From assembly GCA_023438245.1 (NCBI GenBank), contig JAEXRD010000170.1, forward strand, positions 1 to 22,381: a stretch of DNA of 22,381 nucleotides, written 5' to 3'. A program made the translations under genes and the position numbers. This DNA comes from Pseudomonadota bacterium (lineage in GTDB: Bacteria > Desulfobacterota > Desulfovibrionia > Desulfovibrionales > Desulfovibrionaceae). This document shows positions 1 to 6,561 of this stretch, one piece after another. The first letter of the stretch is position 1. Each line of letters begins with the position of its first letter. The notes below the pieces were generated by a model. That model searched no databases. It saw only the letters and a program-made list of their open reading frames with translations, and was not told the origin of the DNA.

Positions 1-24
1 GGGGAACTTTTTTAAAAGTTCCCC
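1..24. repeat. Perfect inverted repeat at the window edge, possible terminator
   Basis: GGGGAACTTTT and AAAAGTTCCCC form an 11-bp perfect stem around TT. It lies just past the stop codon of the HxlR gene (minus strand), so it may be that gene's terminator or a two-way terminator shared with a gene outside the window. There is no clear T-run after the stem, and the next 30 bases are C-rich low-complexity sequence. Confidence 0.45.
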
Positions 25-52
25 CCTCCGCCCCCCAATTCCTTCCCCTCCC

Positions 53-487
53 CTACCCCAGCGCGGCGGCGTAGCTGGGGTGCAGGGTACGGGCGGGCTG
101 GGGTTCGCAGCGGCGGGCGGAGTGCTGGCCGGGTTCGGCCACGGCCTGCTCGTAGGCCAGGCCCCAGTCGCGCATCTGGAGCAGAAGGGGGAACAGCCCC
201 TGGCCCATCTGGGTCAGGCAGTACTCCACCTTGGGCGGCACCTGGCGGTACACCTTGCGGCTGATGAGCCCGTCGGCCTCCAGCTCGCGCAGCTGGCGGG
301 TCAGCATGCGGTCGGTGACATCGGGCATGCTGCGCGAGAGGTCGCTGAAGCGCATGACTCCGGACGCGCCCAGGTGGTACAGGATGATGGGCTTCCATTT
401 GCCGCCCATGACTTGCAGCGCCAGTTCGAAATGGCAGCGATAGGTCTTGTCGCCCAGGATTCTGACCGGGCAGCCCTTGTTTTCCAT
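53..487 (-). CDS. HxlR-family winged-helix transcriptional regulator
   Basis: This 144-residue protein has the HxlR plan: an N-terminal Cys (CPVR, residue 6), then GGKWKPIILYHL at about residues 28-39, a winged helix through PDVTDRMLTRQLRELEADGLI, and a beta wing with VEYCLTQMG. HxlR proteins are small DNA-binding regulators, often sensing redox, quinone or aldehyde stress through a cysteine near the N-terminus; Cys6 and Cys18 are candidates, but that is inference. The ATG follows a GGAGGG ribosome site by 3 bases. The gene is divergent from the FMN reductase at 631, the usual arrangement for an HxlR protein and its target. Past about residue 115 the tail is low-complexity and ends next to C-rich sequence, so the exact C-terminus is less certain. 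Confidence 0.9.
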   Translation of the reverse strand: MENKGCPVRILGDKTYRCHFELALQVMGGKWKPIILYHLGASGVMRFSDLSRSMPDVTDRMLTRQLRELEADGLISRKVYRQVPPKVEYCLTQMGQGLFPLLLQMRDWGLAYEQAVAEPGQHSARRCEPQPARTLHPSYAAALG

Positions 488-508
488 GCGCCCTCCACAC
501 TGTCCTTT

Positions 509-538
509 TTGATAGTACCTGACAAAAACTTCTGTACT
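509..538 (+). promoter_or_regulatory. Candidate promoter overlapping an HxlR-type inverted repeat
   Basis: TTGATA (509-514) and TGTACT (533-538) are separated by 18 bp and face the FMN reductase gene. The same stretch holds AGTAC-N15-GTACT (514-538), a symmetric repeat spanning both promoter boxes. Paired GTAC half-sites are common in HxlR-family operators, so the neighbouring regulator is the obvious candidate to bind here. Promoter assignment is by motif only. Confidence 0.45.
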
Positions 539-630
539 TGCGCAGAAAGCAGCCAGCGGGTAGATGCTTGTCCCATATGGCGCCCGGAGTCAAGGGCGGA
601 CAGAAGCCAAAATCCCCCATGGAGGACATC

Positions 631-1245
631 ATGAAAGTCGTCGCGATCAACGGAAGCCCGCGCAAGCTGGGCAATACCCACGCCCTGCTGGAGGCGGTGC
701 TGGAGCCGCTGAGGAAGGCCGGCTGGGAGACGGAGCTGGTGCAGATCGGAGGCAAGACCATCCAGGGTTGCCGCGCCTGCTTCCAGTGCTGGGAGAAGAA
801 GGACAACCGCTGCGTATTCGGCAAGGACGCCTTCAACGAGGTGTACGAGAAGATCGTGGCGGCGGACGCCGTGGTGCTGGGCTCGCCCACCTATTTCGCC
901 GACGTGAGCGCCGAGATGAAGGCGCTCATCGACCGCGCGGGATTTGTGGCCATGGCCAACGGCTGCACGCTGGCGGGCAAGATCGGCGCGGCGGTGGTGG
1001 CTGTGCGCCGTGGCGGCGGCACGCACGTGTTCGACACCATGAACCACCTGTTCCAGATCTCGCAGATGGTCATTCCCGGCTCCACCTACTGGAACCTGGG
1101 CTACGGCCTGGGCGAGGGCGAGGTGAAGGGCGACGCCGAGGGCCTGCGCAACATGGACCAGCTGGGCAAGACCATCGCCTGGCTGGGCGCGGCCATGCAG
1201 AACGCCGGAGCGCCCTTCCCGGTGTACCAGGGCGGCGAGGGCTAG
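631..1245 (+). CDS. Flavodoxin-fold NADPH-dependent FMN reductase, iron-sulfur flavoprotein-like
   Basis: The 204-residue product opens with the FMN phosphate loop of the NADPH-dependent FMN reductase/flavodoxin fold (NGSPRKLGNT, residues 6-15) and has the second flavin loop GSPTYFADVSAEMKALIDR at about 86-104. Between them GCRACFQCWEKKDNRC reads C-x2-C-x2-C-x7-C, the compact cysteine pattern known from archaeal iron-sulfur flavoprotein (Isf), where it binds a [4Fe-4S] cluster. Some FMN reductases have a related Cys set without a proven cluster. The chosen ATG follows GGAGGA by 4 bases; an in-frame ATG four codons upstream has no good ribosome site. Expected to be cytoplasmic, moving electrons to oxygen species, quinones or nitro compounds; the true substrate is unknown. 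Probably controlled by the divergent HxlR protein. Confidence 0.88.
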   Translation: MKVVAINGSPRKLGNTHALLEAVLEPLRKAGWETELVQIGGKTIQGCRACFQCWEKKDNRCVFGKDAFNEVYEKIVAADAVVLGSPTYFADVSAEMKALIDRAGFVAMANGCTLAGKIGAAVVAVRRGGGTHVFDTMNHLFQISQMVIPGSTYWNLGYGLGEGEVKGDAEGLRNMDQLGKTIAWLGAAMQNAGAPFPVYQGGEG

Positions 1246-1258
1246 GCCCGGAGAGCCG

Positions 1259-1699
1259 CTAGAACCCCTGGTTCAGCTTGGCCAGGATGCCGCGCAGAGA
1301 CTGGGCCTCCTGCTCGCTGAGCTGGGAGGCCAGCTCGGCGGTGAGGCGCAGGTGCAGGGCGTGGTGCTCCTCGAAGAGCACCCGCCCCTGCTCGGTCAGG
1401 CTCACCAGGATGGAGCGCCGGTCCGAGGCGTGGGGCGCGCGTGAGATGAGCCCGCGCCGCTCCAGCCGGTCGGCGGTCATGGTCAGCGTGCCGGTGGTCA
1501 CGCCCATCTTGGCGGCCAGGTCCTTCATGCGCAGGGGCGCGCACTGGCCCAGCACCTCCAGGGTGTGCATCTGCGGCAGGGAGAGCCCGCTCTCGCGCAC
1601 CACGTCGTGCTCCCAGCTGGAGAGCCGCTCGTAGAACTCGATGATGAGCGCGCTCAGGTCCTCCATGTCGCGCCCGGAACACTCCTGGTCGCTTTTCAT
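1259..1699 (-). CDS. MarR-family transcriptional regulator
   Basis: This 146-residue protein has the MarR plan: an N-terminal helix, the recognition region LRMKDLAAKMGVTTGTLTMTADRLERRGL (about residues 57-85), the wing signature ASDRRSILVSLTEQG (about 92-106), and C-terminal dimerisation helices. Its ATG overlaps the TGA of the upstream efflux-pump gene in ATGA (1696-1699), so the two are translationally coupled and co-transcribed. The perfect palindrome over the promoter of the pair is a plausible site for autorepression. Co-occurrence with a metal efflux pump suggests a metal- or stress-responsive repressor. DmeF pumps are usually paired with an RcnR/DmeR-type regulator, so a MarR partner is somewhat unusual. 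The ligand is not visible. Confidence 0.9.
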   Translation of the reverse strand: MKSDQECSGRDMEDLSALIIEFYERLSSWEHDVVRESGLSLPQMHTLEVLGQCAPLRMKDLAAKMGVTTGTLTMTADRLERRGLISRAPHASDRRSILVSLTEQGRVLFEEHHALHLRLTAELASQLSEQEAQSLRGILAKLNQGF

Positions 1700-2619
1700 T
1701 CCGATCCTCCCTTGCGCACCTCCACGGTGAGGCGCGAAAATTCTGCGATGTCCCCCGCCCCTTCCAGGCAGCGCCGGAAATGCTCCGGCCCGCGCCCCTG
1801 GGCGTCCTCTATGACCAGGCTGGCGGCCAGCTTGCGCGCGCCCACGCGCCACACGGCCACCTCGGCCACGCGGGCGCCCTGGCCCTGCTCCACCGCCGCG
1901 CACAGCCGCCTGGCCGGGCCGCTGTCCTCCATGTGGTCCAGCAGGATGGCCGCGGTGTCGCGCAGGAGCCCCCAGGCCCAGCGGCTGATGACCACCGCGC
2001 CCACCACGCCCATGACCGGGTCGAGCCAGACTAGGCCCAGGTAGCGCCCGCCCAGCAGCGCGCCGATGGCCAGCACCGAGGTCAGCGCGTCGGCCAGCAC
2101 GTGCATGTAGGCGGCCTTCAGGTTGTGGTCGTGGGCGTGGGATTCGTGGTCGTCGCGCAGCAGCCAGGCGCTGGCCAGGTTGACGACGAGGCCCAGCACG
2201 GCCACCACCGTGGCCTCGGTGAAGGCGATGGCCACGGGGCTGACCATGCGCGCCACGGACTCCCCGGCCATGTACACGGCCACGAGCAAGAGCCCCACGG
2301 CGCTGGCGAACCCGGCCAGGGCGTTGACCTTGCCCGTGCCGAACACGAAGTCCGGGTTGCCCGCGTGCCTGCGGGCGAAGGCGTAGGCGAACCAGGCGAT
2401 GCCCAGCGCCCCGGCGTGGCTGGCCATGTGCCAGCCGTCGGCCAGCAGCGCCATGGAGCCGAACAACCAGCCCGCGAAGATCTCGCCGCCCATGGTGGCC
2501 ACGGTGAGCCAGAACACCAGCCGCGCTCCGCGCTCGCCGTGCTCGTGATGATGATGGTGGTGGCCGCAGCAGCTCTCGTGGGGGGCGTGGTCGTGATGGT
2601 GATTGTGATCGTGCGACAT
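1696..2619 (-). CDS. dmeF: Cation diffusion facilitator, DmeF-like Co/Ni efflux transporter
   Basis: The 307-residue inner-membrane protein starts with a His-rich tail (MSHDHNHHHDH, then six consecutive His at about residues 20-25) that probably gathers metal. Six membrane helices follow. The first metal site is in ALLADGWHMASHAG (about residues 58-70, with D61, H64 and H68), and the second is HVLADALTS. DGWHM(x)(x)H together with AAYMHVLADALTSVLAIGAL is typical of the DmeF branch, which exports Co(II) and Ni(II) by proton antiport. A further in-frame ATG lies ten codons upstream, but the chosen ATG has TTGGAG eight bases before it. The C-terminal cytoplasmic domain is present. The gene is first in a two-gene operon with the MarR gene. 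Assignment to DmeF rather than a generic CDF is by recognition of motifs. Confidence 0.88.
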   Translation of the reverse strand: MSHDHNHHHDHAPHESCCGHHHHHHEHGERGARLVFWLTVATMGGEIFAGWLFGSMALLADGWHMASHAGALGIAWFAYAFARRHAGNPDFVFGTGKVNALAGFASAVGLLLVAVYMAGESVARMVSPVAIAFTEATVVAVLGLVVNLASAWLLRDDHESHAHDHNLKAAYMHVLADALTSVLAIGALLGGRYLGLVWLDPVMGVVGAVVISRWAWGLLRDTAAILLDHMEDSGPARRLCAAVEQGQGARVAEVAVWRVGARKLAASLVIEDAQGRGPEHFRRCLEGAGDIAEFSRLTVEVRKGGSE

Positions 2620-2634
2620 GCTTTGCACTCCAAG

Positions 2635-2653
2635 AAGTTTGATGAACAAACTT
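2635..2653. promoter_or_regulatory. Perfect palindrome, candidate MarR operator
   Basis: AAGTTTG-ATGAA-CAAACTT is a perfect 7-bp inverted repeat with a 5-bp spacer, the size typical of MarR dimer sites. It overlaps the -10 box of the dmeF-marR promoter, so a bound repressor would block polymerase. Confidence 0.6.
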
Positions 2654-2678
2654 TATGAGCGACAAAGCATCTTGTCAA
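2650..2678 (-). promoter_or_regulatory. Sigma-70-type promoter for dmeF-marR
   Basis: On the minus strand TTGACA (2678-2673) is followed after exactly 17 bases by TAAAGT (2655-2650). The -35 is a perfect consensus. It lies about 30 bp upstream of the dmeF start codon and its -10 is inside the palindrome at 2635-2653. Confidence 0.65.
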
Positions 2679-2710
2679 GGGATTCGGGAACCGGCCCACC
2701 GTGCGGAAGC

Positions 2711-2859
2711 GGGGCTGTTTCCAAAAAGACGAATTTTGGCCCAGGGCGAGGAGAGAGCCGCGCGGAGGCCGGGGATAGTACGCTCATGGTACAGCCCCGG
2801 CCTCCGAGCGGCGCACGACGAAGCCAATGGGGCAAAAGGCGCTTTTTGGAAGCAGCCCC
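2711..2859. repeat. Long nested inverted repeat between gapN and dmeF
   Basis: Three sets of arms fold around one centre. The outer arms GGGGCTGTTTCCAAAAAG (2711-2728) and CTTTTTGGAAGCAGCCCC (2842-2859) match at 17 of 18 bases. The middle arms TTTTGGCCCA (2734-2743) and TGGGGCAAAA (2828-2837) match at 9 of 10. The inner arms GGAGGCCGGGG (2764-2774) and CCCCGGCCTCC (2795-2805) are perfect, flanked by GCCGC/GCGGC. Arm spacing is almost symmetric, so about 149 bp could form one long hairpin. The right end touches the gapN stop codon. It could be a gapN terminator, a structured small RNA, or a miniature inverted-repeat element. Confidence 0.7.
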
Positions 2860-4502
2860 TACGAAAGCCGTTTCGCCAGAACGTACTCGATGGAAAAGGC
2901 GCGCAGGGCCGCCGGGGTGCTCATGTCGCCCAGGGCGGAGTCCTTGCGCCCGGCGAAGGGCAGGTCGTCCGGGCCGCGCTGGCACTTGCAGTTCAGGTTC
3001 ACGCGGCACACCAGGCGCGAAAGCCTGTCCGCCACGCGCTCCAGGGCGTCCGGGTCGCTGCCGAACAGGCTGGCCTGCTGGCCGTGGTCGGACCCGGCGA
3101 TGGCCGCCAGCGGCTCGTCGATGTCGTCGAAGGCGGCCACGGGAACCACGGGGCCGAACTGCTCCTCGCGGGCGATGCGCATGTCCGGCGTGACGCCGCC
3201 GAGCAGCGCCGGGGCGAAAAGCGTGCCGCAGGACTCGCCCCCACCAGGAGTGAGCAGGCGCGCGCCCCGGGCCAGGGCGTCGGCCACCAACTCCGAGAGA
3301 TAGGCCGGGCGCTCCGGCTCCGGCAGGGGGGTGATGTCCACGCCAGGAGCCCAGGGCATGCCCAGGCGCAGGCCGCGCACGCCCCGGGCCAGGCGCTCCA
3401 GGAATTCCTGTTCGAGTTCGCGCGCCACCCAGAGCATCTTGAGCGCGGTGCAGCGCTGGCCGTTGAACGCCAGCGCCCCGCGCAGGCACTCGGCCACGGC
3501 CAGGTCCAGGTCCGCGTCGGGCAGCACGATGGCCGCGTTCTTGGCCTCCAGCCCCAGCACCTGGCGCAGACGGTGCGGCCTGGGGTGGGCCCCGGCCAGG
3601 GCGGCGGCGGCGCGGCTGGTGCCGATGAAGGCCAGCACGTCCACCCGGCCCGTGGCCATGAGGCGGCTGGCCAGCTCCGGCCCGCCGAAAATCACGTTGA
3701 CCACGCCGGGCGGGAAGGCCTGGCGCAGGGGCTCCAGGATGGCCGCCAGGCACAGGCGGCCGATGCGCGGGGCCTTGAGCACCGCCGTGTTGCCCATGAC
3801 CAGGGCCGGGGCCAGGGTGGCCAGGGTCTCGTTGAAGGGGTAGTTGAACGGCCCCAGGCACAGCGCCACGCCCAGCGGACGCCTGCCCACGCGGGCCAGG
3901 ATGCCGCCGCGCGCACGCTCCCGGTCCCACTCCGAGGCCAGTTCCCGGGCCTCCTGGGCCGTCTCGCGCAGGCATTCCAGGGTGCGGTCGAACTCCGCCA
4001 GGCTGCCGGACAGCGACTTGCCCACCTCCCAGGCGATGAGCCGGGCCACGGACTCGCGCAGGGGCGCGATGAGGTCCGCGAAATGTTCCAGGGCCCGGAT
4101 GCGCTCTTCGGCGGGCAGCGAGGGCCAGTGGCCATTTCCATCGCCATAGGCCGCCCCGGCCGAGGCCAGGGCCTGCATGGCCTCCTGCTCGCCCAGGGCG
4201 GGCACGCTGCCCAGACGGATGGGGGCCAATGCCCCGCCCGTGCGCTCCAGCACCGGGGAGAAAACCTCCTCGCGCGGGCCGCTCCAGGCGCGCAGTTCGC
4301 CGCCCTCAAGCCAGAAAGGAGCGTCGCGGCCCAGGACCTCGGCGAAGTCGGCGGGGAGGCTGCCAGCGGTGGGAAACAGATCGGAAAGCTGGGGGCTGGG
4401 CGTCACAGACCAATCCAATGGGCTGAAGGCCCGAGCGGGCCGTTGGTTCAGGGAATGCGGTGCTGGCGGTGGGGTATCAGGAGCGTGTCGGGGCGTCAAC
4501 AC
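2859..4502 (-). CDS. gapN: GapN-like aldehyde dehydrogenase (non-phosphorylating NADP glyceraldehyde-3-phosphate dehydrogenase family)
   Basis: A full ALDH domain is visible. The catalytic Cys is in FNGQRCTALK (Cys351 from the GTG at 4502), the oxyanion Asn in GPFNYPFNE, and the cofactor region in KAPRIG. The tail VNLNCKCQRGPDDLPFAG is close to the GapN signature whose Arg binds the substrate phosphate. GapN oxidises glyceraldehyde-3-phosphate directly to 3-phosphoglycerate, giving NADPH without ATP. One oddity is that the usual ELGGK general-base motif reads GLEAK (Glu319), putting a Gly where the base Glu normally sits and Glu two residues later. The start is uncertain. GTG at 4502 has a poor ribosome site and gives an unusually long N-terminus, while GTG at 4406 gives 515 residues but also lacks a good site. 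A small GGCCCG-AG-CGGGCC hairpin lies at 4428-4441. The exact substrate is inferred. Confidence 0.82.
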   Translation of the reverse strand: MLTPRHAPDTPPPAPHSLNQRPARAFSPLDWSVTPSPQLSDLFPTAGSLPADFAEVLGRDAPFWLEGGELRAWSGPREEVFSPVLERTGGALAPIRLGSVPALGEQEAMQALASAGAAYGDGNGHWPSLPAEERIRALEHFADLIAPLRESVARLIAWEVGKSLSGSLAEFDRTLECLRETAQEARELASEWDRERARGGILARVGRRPLGVALCLGPFNYPFNETLATLAPALVMGNTAVLKAPRIGRLCLAAILEPLRQAFPPGVVNVIFGGPELASRLMATGRVDVLAFIGTSRAAAALAGAHPRPHRLRQVLGLEAKNAAIVLPDADLDLAVAECLRGALAFNGQRCTALKMLWVARELEQEFLERLARGVRGLRLGMPWAPGVDITPLPEPERPAYLSELVADALARGARLLTPGGGESCGTLFAPALLGGVTPDMRIAREEQFGPVVPVAAFDDIDEPLAAIAGSDHGQQASLFGSDPDALERVADRLSRLVCRVNLNCKCQRGPDDLPFAGRKDSALGDMSTPAALRAFSIEYVLAKRLS

Positions 4503-4680
4503 CCTCGGCCTGGGCCGTGTTTCGGGCCTTCAGGTGGACGGTCGAAAAGACGCGGGCGGAGGCCTCGCCCAGGACGGCCCGCTCCGCGCCAAGGCCGCAG
4601 AACGGCAGGCAACGGCGCGTGTTCCGGCTTGTCTGGCTTGCGTGCGGCGCTTGCCCGCGCTCGGCGTGTTGCTGTTTCAT
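4477..4680 (-). CDS. Possible small protein, 67 residues, unknown
   Basis: I do not recognise this product. In its favour are a consensus GGAGGG ribosome site four bases before the ATG, an upstream palindrome at 4703-4716, mostly G/C third codon positions, and placement just upstream of gapN on the same strand. Against it are its Arg/Ala/Thr-rich low-complexity composition, lack of any domain, and a high-GC setting where chance frames are common. It overlaps the longest possible gapN frame by 26 bases in another frame. It may be a leader peptide, or the true start region of gapN if the sequence has a frameshift error here. Confidence 0.3.
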   Translation of the reverse strand: MKQQHAERGQAPHASQTSRNTRRCLPFCGLGAERAVLGEASARVFSTVHLKARNTAQAEGVDAPTRS

Positions 4681-4702
4681 GGCTCCCTCCTCGGCAATCT
4701 TA

Positions 4703-4716
4703 TGTCACTTTTGACA
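4703..4716. promoter_or_regulatory. Palindrome TGTCA-N4-TGACA, candidate regulator site
   Basis: TGTCA-CTTT-TGACA is a perfect 5-bp inverted repeat with a 4-bp spacer. Its length and layout suit a CRP/FNR-superfamily or similar dimeric regulator. It sits 23 bases upstream of the 67-residue ORF in the most AT-rich stretch of the gap between fdhE and gapN. Which protein binds cannot be told from the sequence. Confidence 0.4.
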
Positions 4717-4797
4717 CACATGCCGGCGCAGGTCAACACGGCCCGGCCCCTCCATCGAGGAACCGGGCCGCGGGAAAACGGGCTGGCGCGCGAACTG

Positions 4798-5691
4798 CTA
4801 GAGGCCGCTCCAGGGGTGCAGGCCCATGGGCTTGTAGCCCTCCTTGCGGGCCTGGACCTCCAGGGGCAGCATGGTCAGCGCGGCCACGTCGGCATCCGGG
4901 ATCTCGGCCAGCTCGCCCACGTCCAGGCAGAGCACGAAGGCCTTGCAGCGCTTGCAGGCGTCGGCGCGCTCGTGCTCGCGCTCGGGGTCGCGCAGGATGA
5001 TCAGGTCGTCGGGCTCCTCGCAGCCGCAGGAGGGGCAGGACACGCGCTTGTGGCTCCACTCCGTGGCGCAGCAGGAGCAGCGCAGGAAGCGCCGCCCGCC
5101 GTGGGCCTTGATGAATTCGGTGTCCTCGCTGGTGGGGCGCAGCACGCTCATGTTGGGCGCGCTGCCGCACACCGGGCAGGTGGCCTGCCGCCAGGGCAGG
5201 TCCTGGCCCATGCGGCAGAGGTCCTGGGCCTGGCGCTCCAGGAAGGGCCGCACCAGCTCCGCCGAGGCGAAGGCGATGGTGGTTTCGGCCACGCCCTCCA
5301 CCGCGAGCTTCTCGCCGAAGGCGGCCATGGCCAGCTGCTGGCCGCTCACCGCGCCCGAGGCCACGGCCTGGCCCAAGGCCTGAAATTCCCCGGCCAGGGC
5401 CGGAAAGCAGTTCGCCAGCACGGGCAGCAGGCTGGCCGCCGCGCCCGGCAGGTGGTCGCTCATGTCCTCGAAGCCCTGGTCGGTGAGGATGCTGACGCCC
5501 TGGCAGTAGCGGTTCTCGTCAAAGGCCGGGGGCTTGCCCTGCCAGCCCGGGGCGCTCTGGCGGATGCGCGCGCGCTCCAGCAGGATGGGGCCGAAGGCGT
5601 CCAGCAGCGGGGCCATGGCGGGCAGTTCGGAATGGGCGCGGGCCAGCGCCTTCTCGATGGCGCTGAGGGGATCGGTGGGCAGGGCGGGCAT
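4798..5691 (-). CDS. fdhE: Formate dehydrogenase accessory protein FdhE
   Basis: The 297-residue cytoplasmic protein has an alpha-helical N-terminal half and a C-terminal rubredoxin-like region with four CxxC pairs: CPVC (172-175), CSCC (205-208), CPSC (219-222) and CKRC (246-249). This is the FdhE pattern. FdhE binds iron through these pairs and is needed for maturation of exported, Tat-dependent formate dehydrogenases, interacting with the catalytic subunit before export. The ATG has AAGGAGA nine bases upstream. It is the third gene after fdhA and fdhB on the same strand, with a 126-base gap from fdhB that contains a strong hairpin. Confidence 0.95.
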   Translation of the reverse strand: MPALPTDPLSAIEKALARAHSELPAMAPLLDAFGPILLERARIRQSAPGWQGKPPAFDENRYCQGVSILTDQGFEDMSDHLPGAAASLLPVLANCFPALAGEFQALGQAVASGAVSGQQLAMAAFGEKLAVEGVAETTIAFASAELVRPFLERQAQDLCRMGQDLPWRQATCPVCGSAPNMSVLRPTSEDTEFIKAHGGRRFLRCSCCATEWSHKRVSCPSCGCEEPDDLIILRDPEREHERADACKRCKAFVLCLDVGELAEIPDADVAALTMLPLEVQARKEGYKPMGLHPWSGL

Positions 5692-5736
5692 GGGCTTCGG
5701 TCTCCTTGGGGATGCGGTAGGGGGCGTCTATGGAAG

Positions 5737-5774
5737 GCGGGGCCATCCGGCTCTGGAGTACCGGATGGCCCCGC
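5737..5774. repeat. Strong hairpin between fdhB and fdhE
   Basis: GCGGGGCCATCCGG and CCGGATGGCCCCGC form a perfect 14-bp stem with a 10-base loop. There is no real T-run on either side; only TTCC follows on the fdhE side. In the fdhB-fdhE transcript it could be a partial terminator or an RNA-stabilising structure that gives more enzyme than accessory protein. Confidence 0.6.
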
Positions 5775-5817
5775 GCGTGTCACGTGGGAATCGGGCGATG
5801 GGCGCCCTTCCCCTGGT

Positions 5818-6543
5818 CTACCCGACGGTCCTGCGCAGCGGCGAGAGCACGCCGGCCAGCATTTCCTTGCGGGTCATGTGTCCGGGCAGCACGTCCGAGG
5901 CGTCGGCCACGGCGAACTTGTGGTACTTGGTGGGCGCATCAGCCACCAGGTAGATGACGCTGACGCTGTCCATGTCGCAGAGCTGGGCCTTGGGGAACTG
6001 CTTCTGCACCACGGCAAGCCGCTCGGCGGCTTTCTTGAGCACGTCGCCGCGCTCGCCGAAGGTCATGGCGCCCATGGCGCAGCTCTTCACGCACATGGGC
6101 AGCAGGTTCTTCTTCACCCGGTCGATGCACATGTCGCACTTGACGATGCGCTTGGTCTTGGGGTCCAGCCGGGGGATGTCGTACGGGCAGGAGCTCTTGA
6201 TGGTGTCGAAGCTCTCCTTGGCCGTCTTCTCGGTGTAGAGCACCGCGCCGGTGTCCTTGTCCTGGATGATGGCGTCCTCCTGGCTCGCGCCCGACTTGCA
6301 GGGGGCGTCGAGGCAGTGGCGGCAGGCATCCGGGAAGAAGTACCAGCGGACCGTTCCGTCGGCTTCCATGTGCTCGGAGAAGCGCACCAGCTTGAAGTTG
6401 TAGTGCGTCAGGTCCGGCGGGTTCTGGTGGGTTCCGCGCTGCTTGGTGGGCACGGCGGGGAAGTCCTTCCATTCCTTGCATCCCACCTGGCAGCCGCGGC
6501 AGGCGGTGCACTTGGTGGTGTCGATGAGTATGGCTTTTGGCAT
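5818..6543 (-). CDS. fdhB: Formate dehydrogenase beta subunit, three [4Fe-4S] ferredoxin subunit
   Basis: The 241-residue electron-transfer subunit has CTACRGCQVGC (C12, C15, C18, C22), CRHCLDAPC (C74, C77, C82), C119, CDMC (C136, C139) and C151/C155. That is twelve motif cysteines, enough for three [4Fe-4S] clusters, as in the two-subunit periplasmic tungsten/molybdenum formate dehydrogenases of Desulfovibrio. There is no signal peptide; in this family the beta subunit is exported folded together with the Tat-targeted alpha subunit. The ATG follows AAGGAGG at ideal distance and starts 18 bases after the alpha stop. It passes electrons from the alpha subunit to periplasmic cytochrome c3; no dedicated cytochrome or membrane gamma gene is present here. 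Confidence 0.96.
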   Translation of the reverse strand: MPKAILIDTTKCTACRGCQVGCKEWKDFPAVPTKQRGTHQNPPDLTHYNFKLVRFSEHMEADGTVRWYFFPDACRHCLDAPCKSGASQEDAIIQDKDTGAVLYTEKTAKESFDTIKSSCPYDIPRLDPKTKRIVKCDMCIDRVKKNLLPMCVKSCAMGAMTFGERGDVLKKAAERLAVVQKQFPKAQLCDMDSVSVIYLVADAPTKYHKFAVADASDVLPGHMTRKEMLAGVLSPLRRTVG

Positions 6544-6561
6544 GTCGTTCCTCCTTCCGGC

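Noticed and set aside
2655..5000. A 781-codon plus-strand frame
   Set aside because: It is antisense to gapN and fdhE, of low-complexity Ala/Gly/Arg composition, with no recognisable domain.
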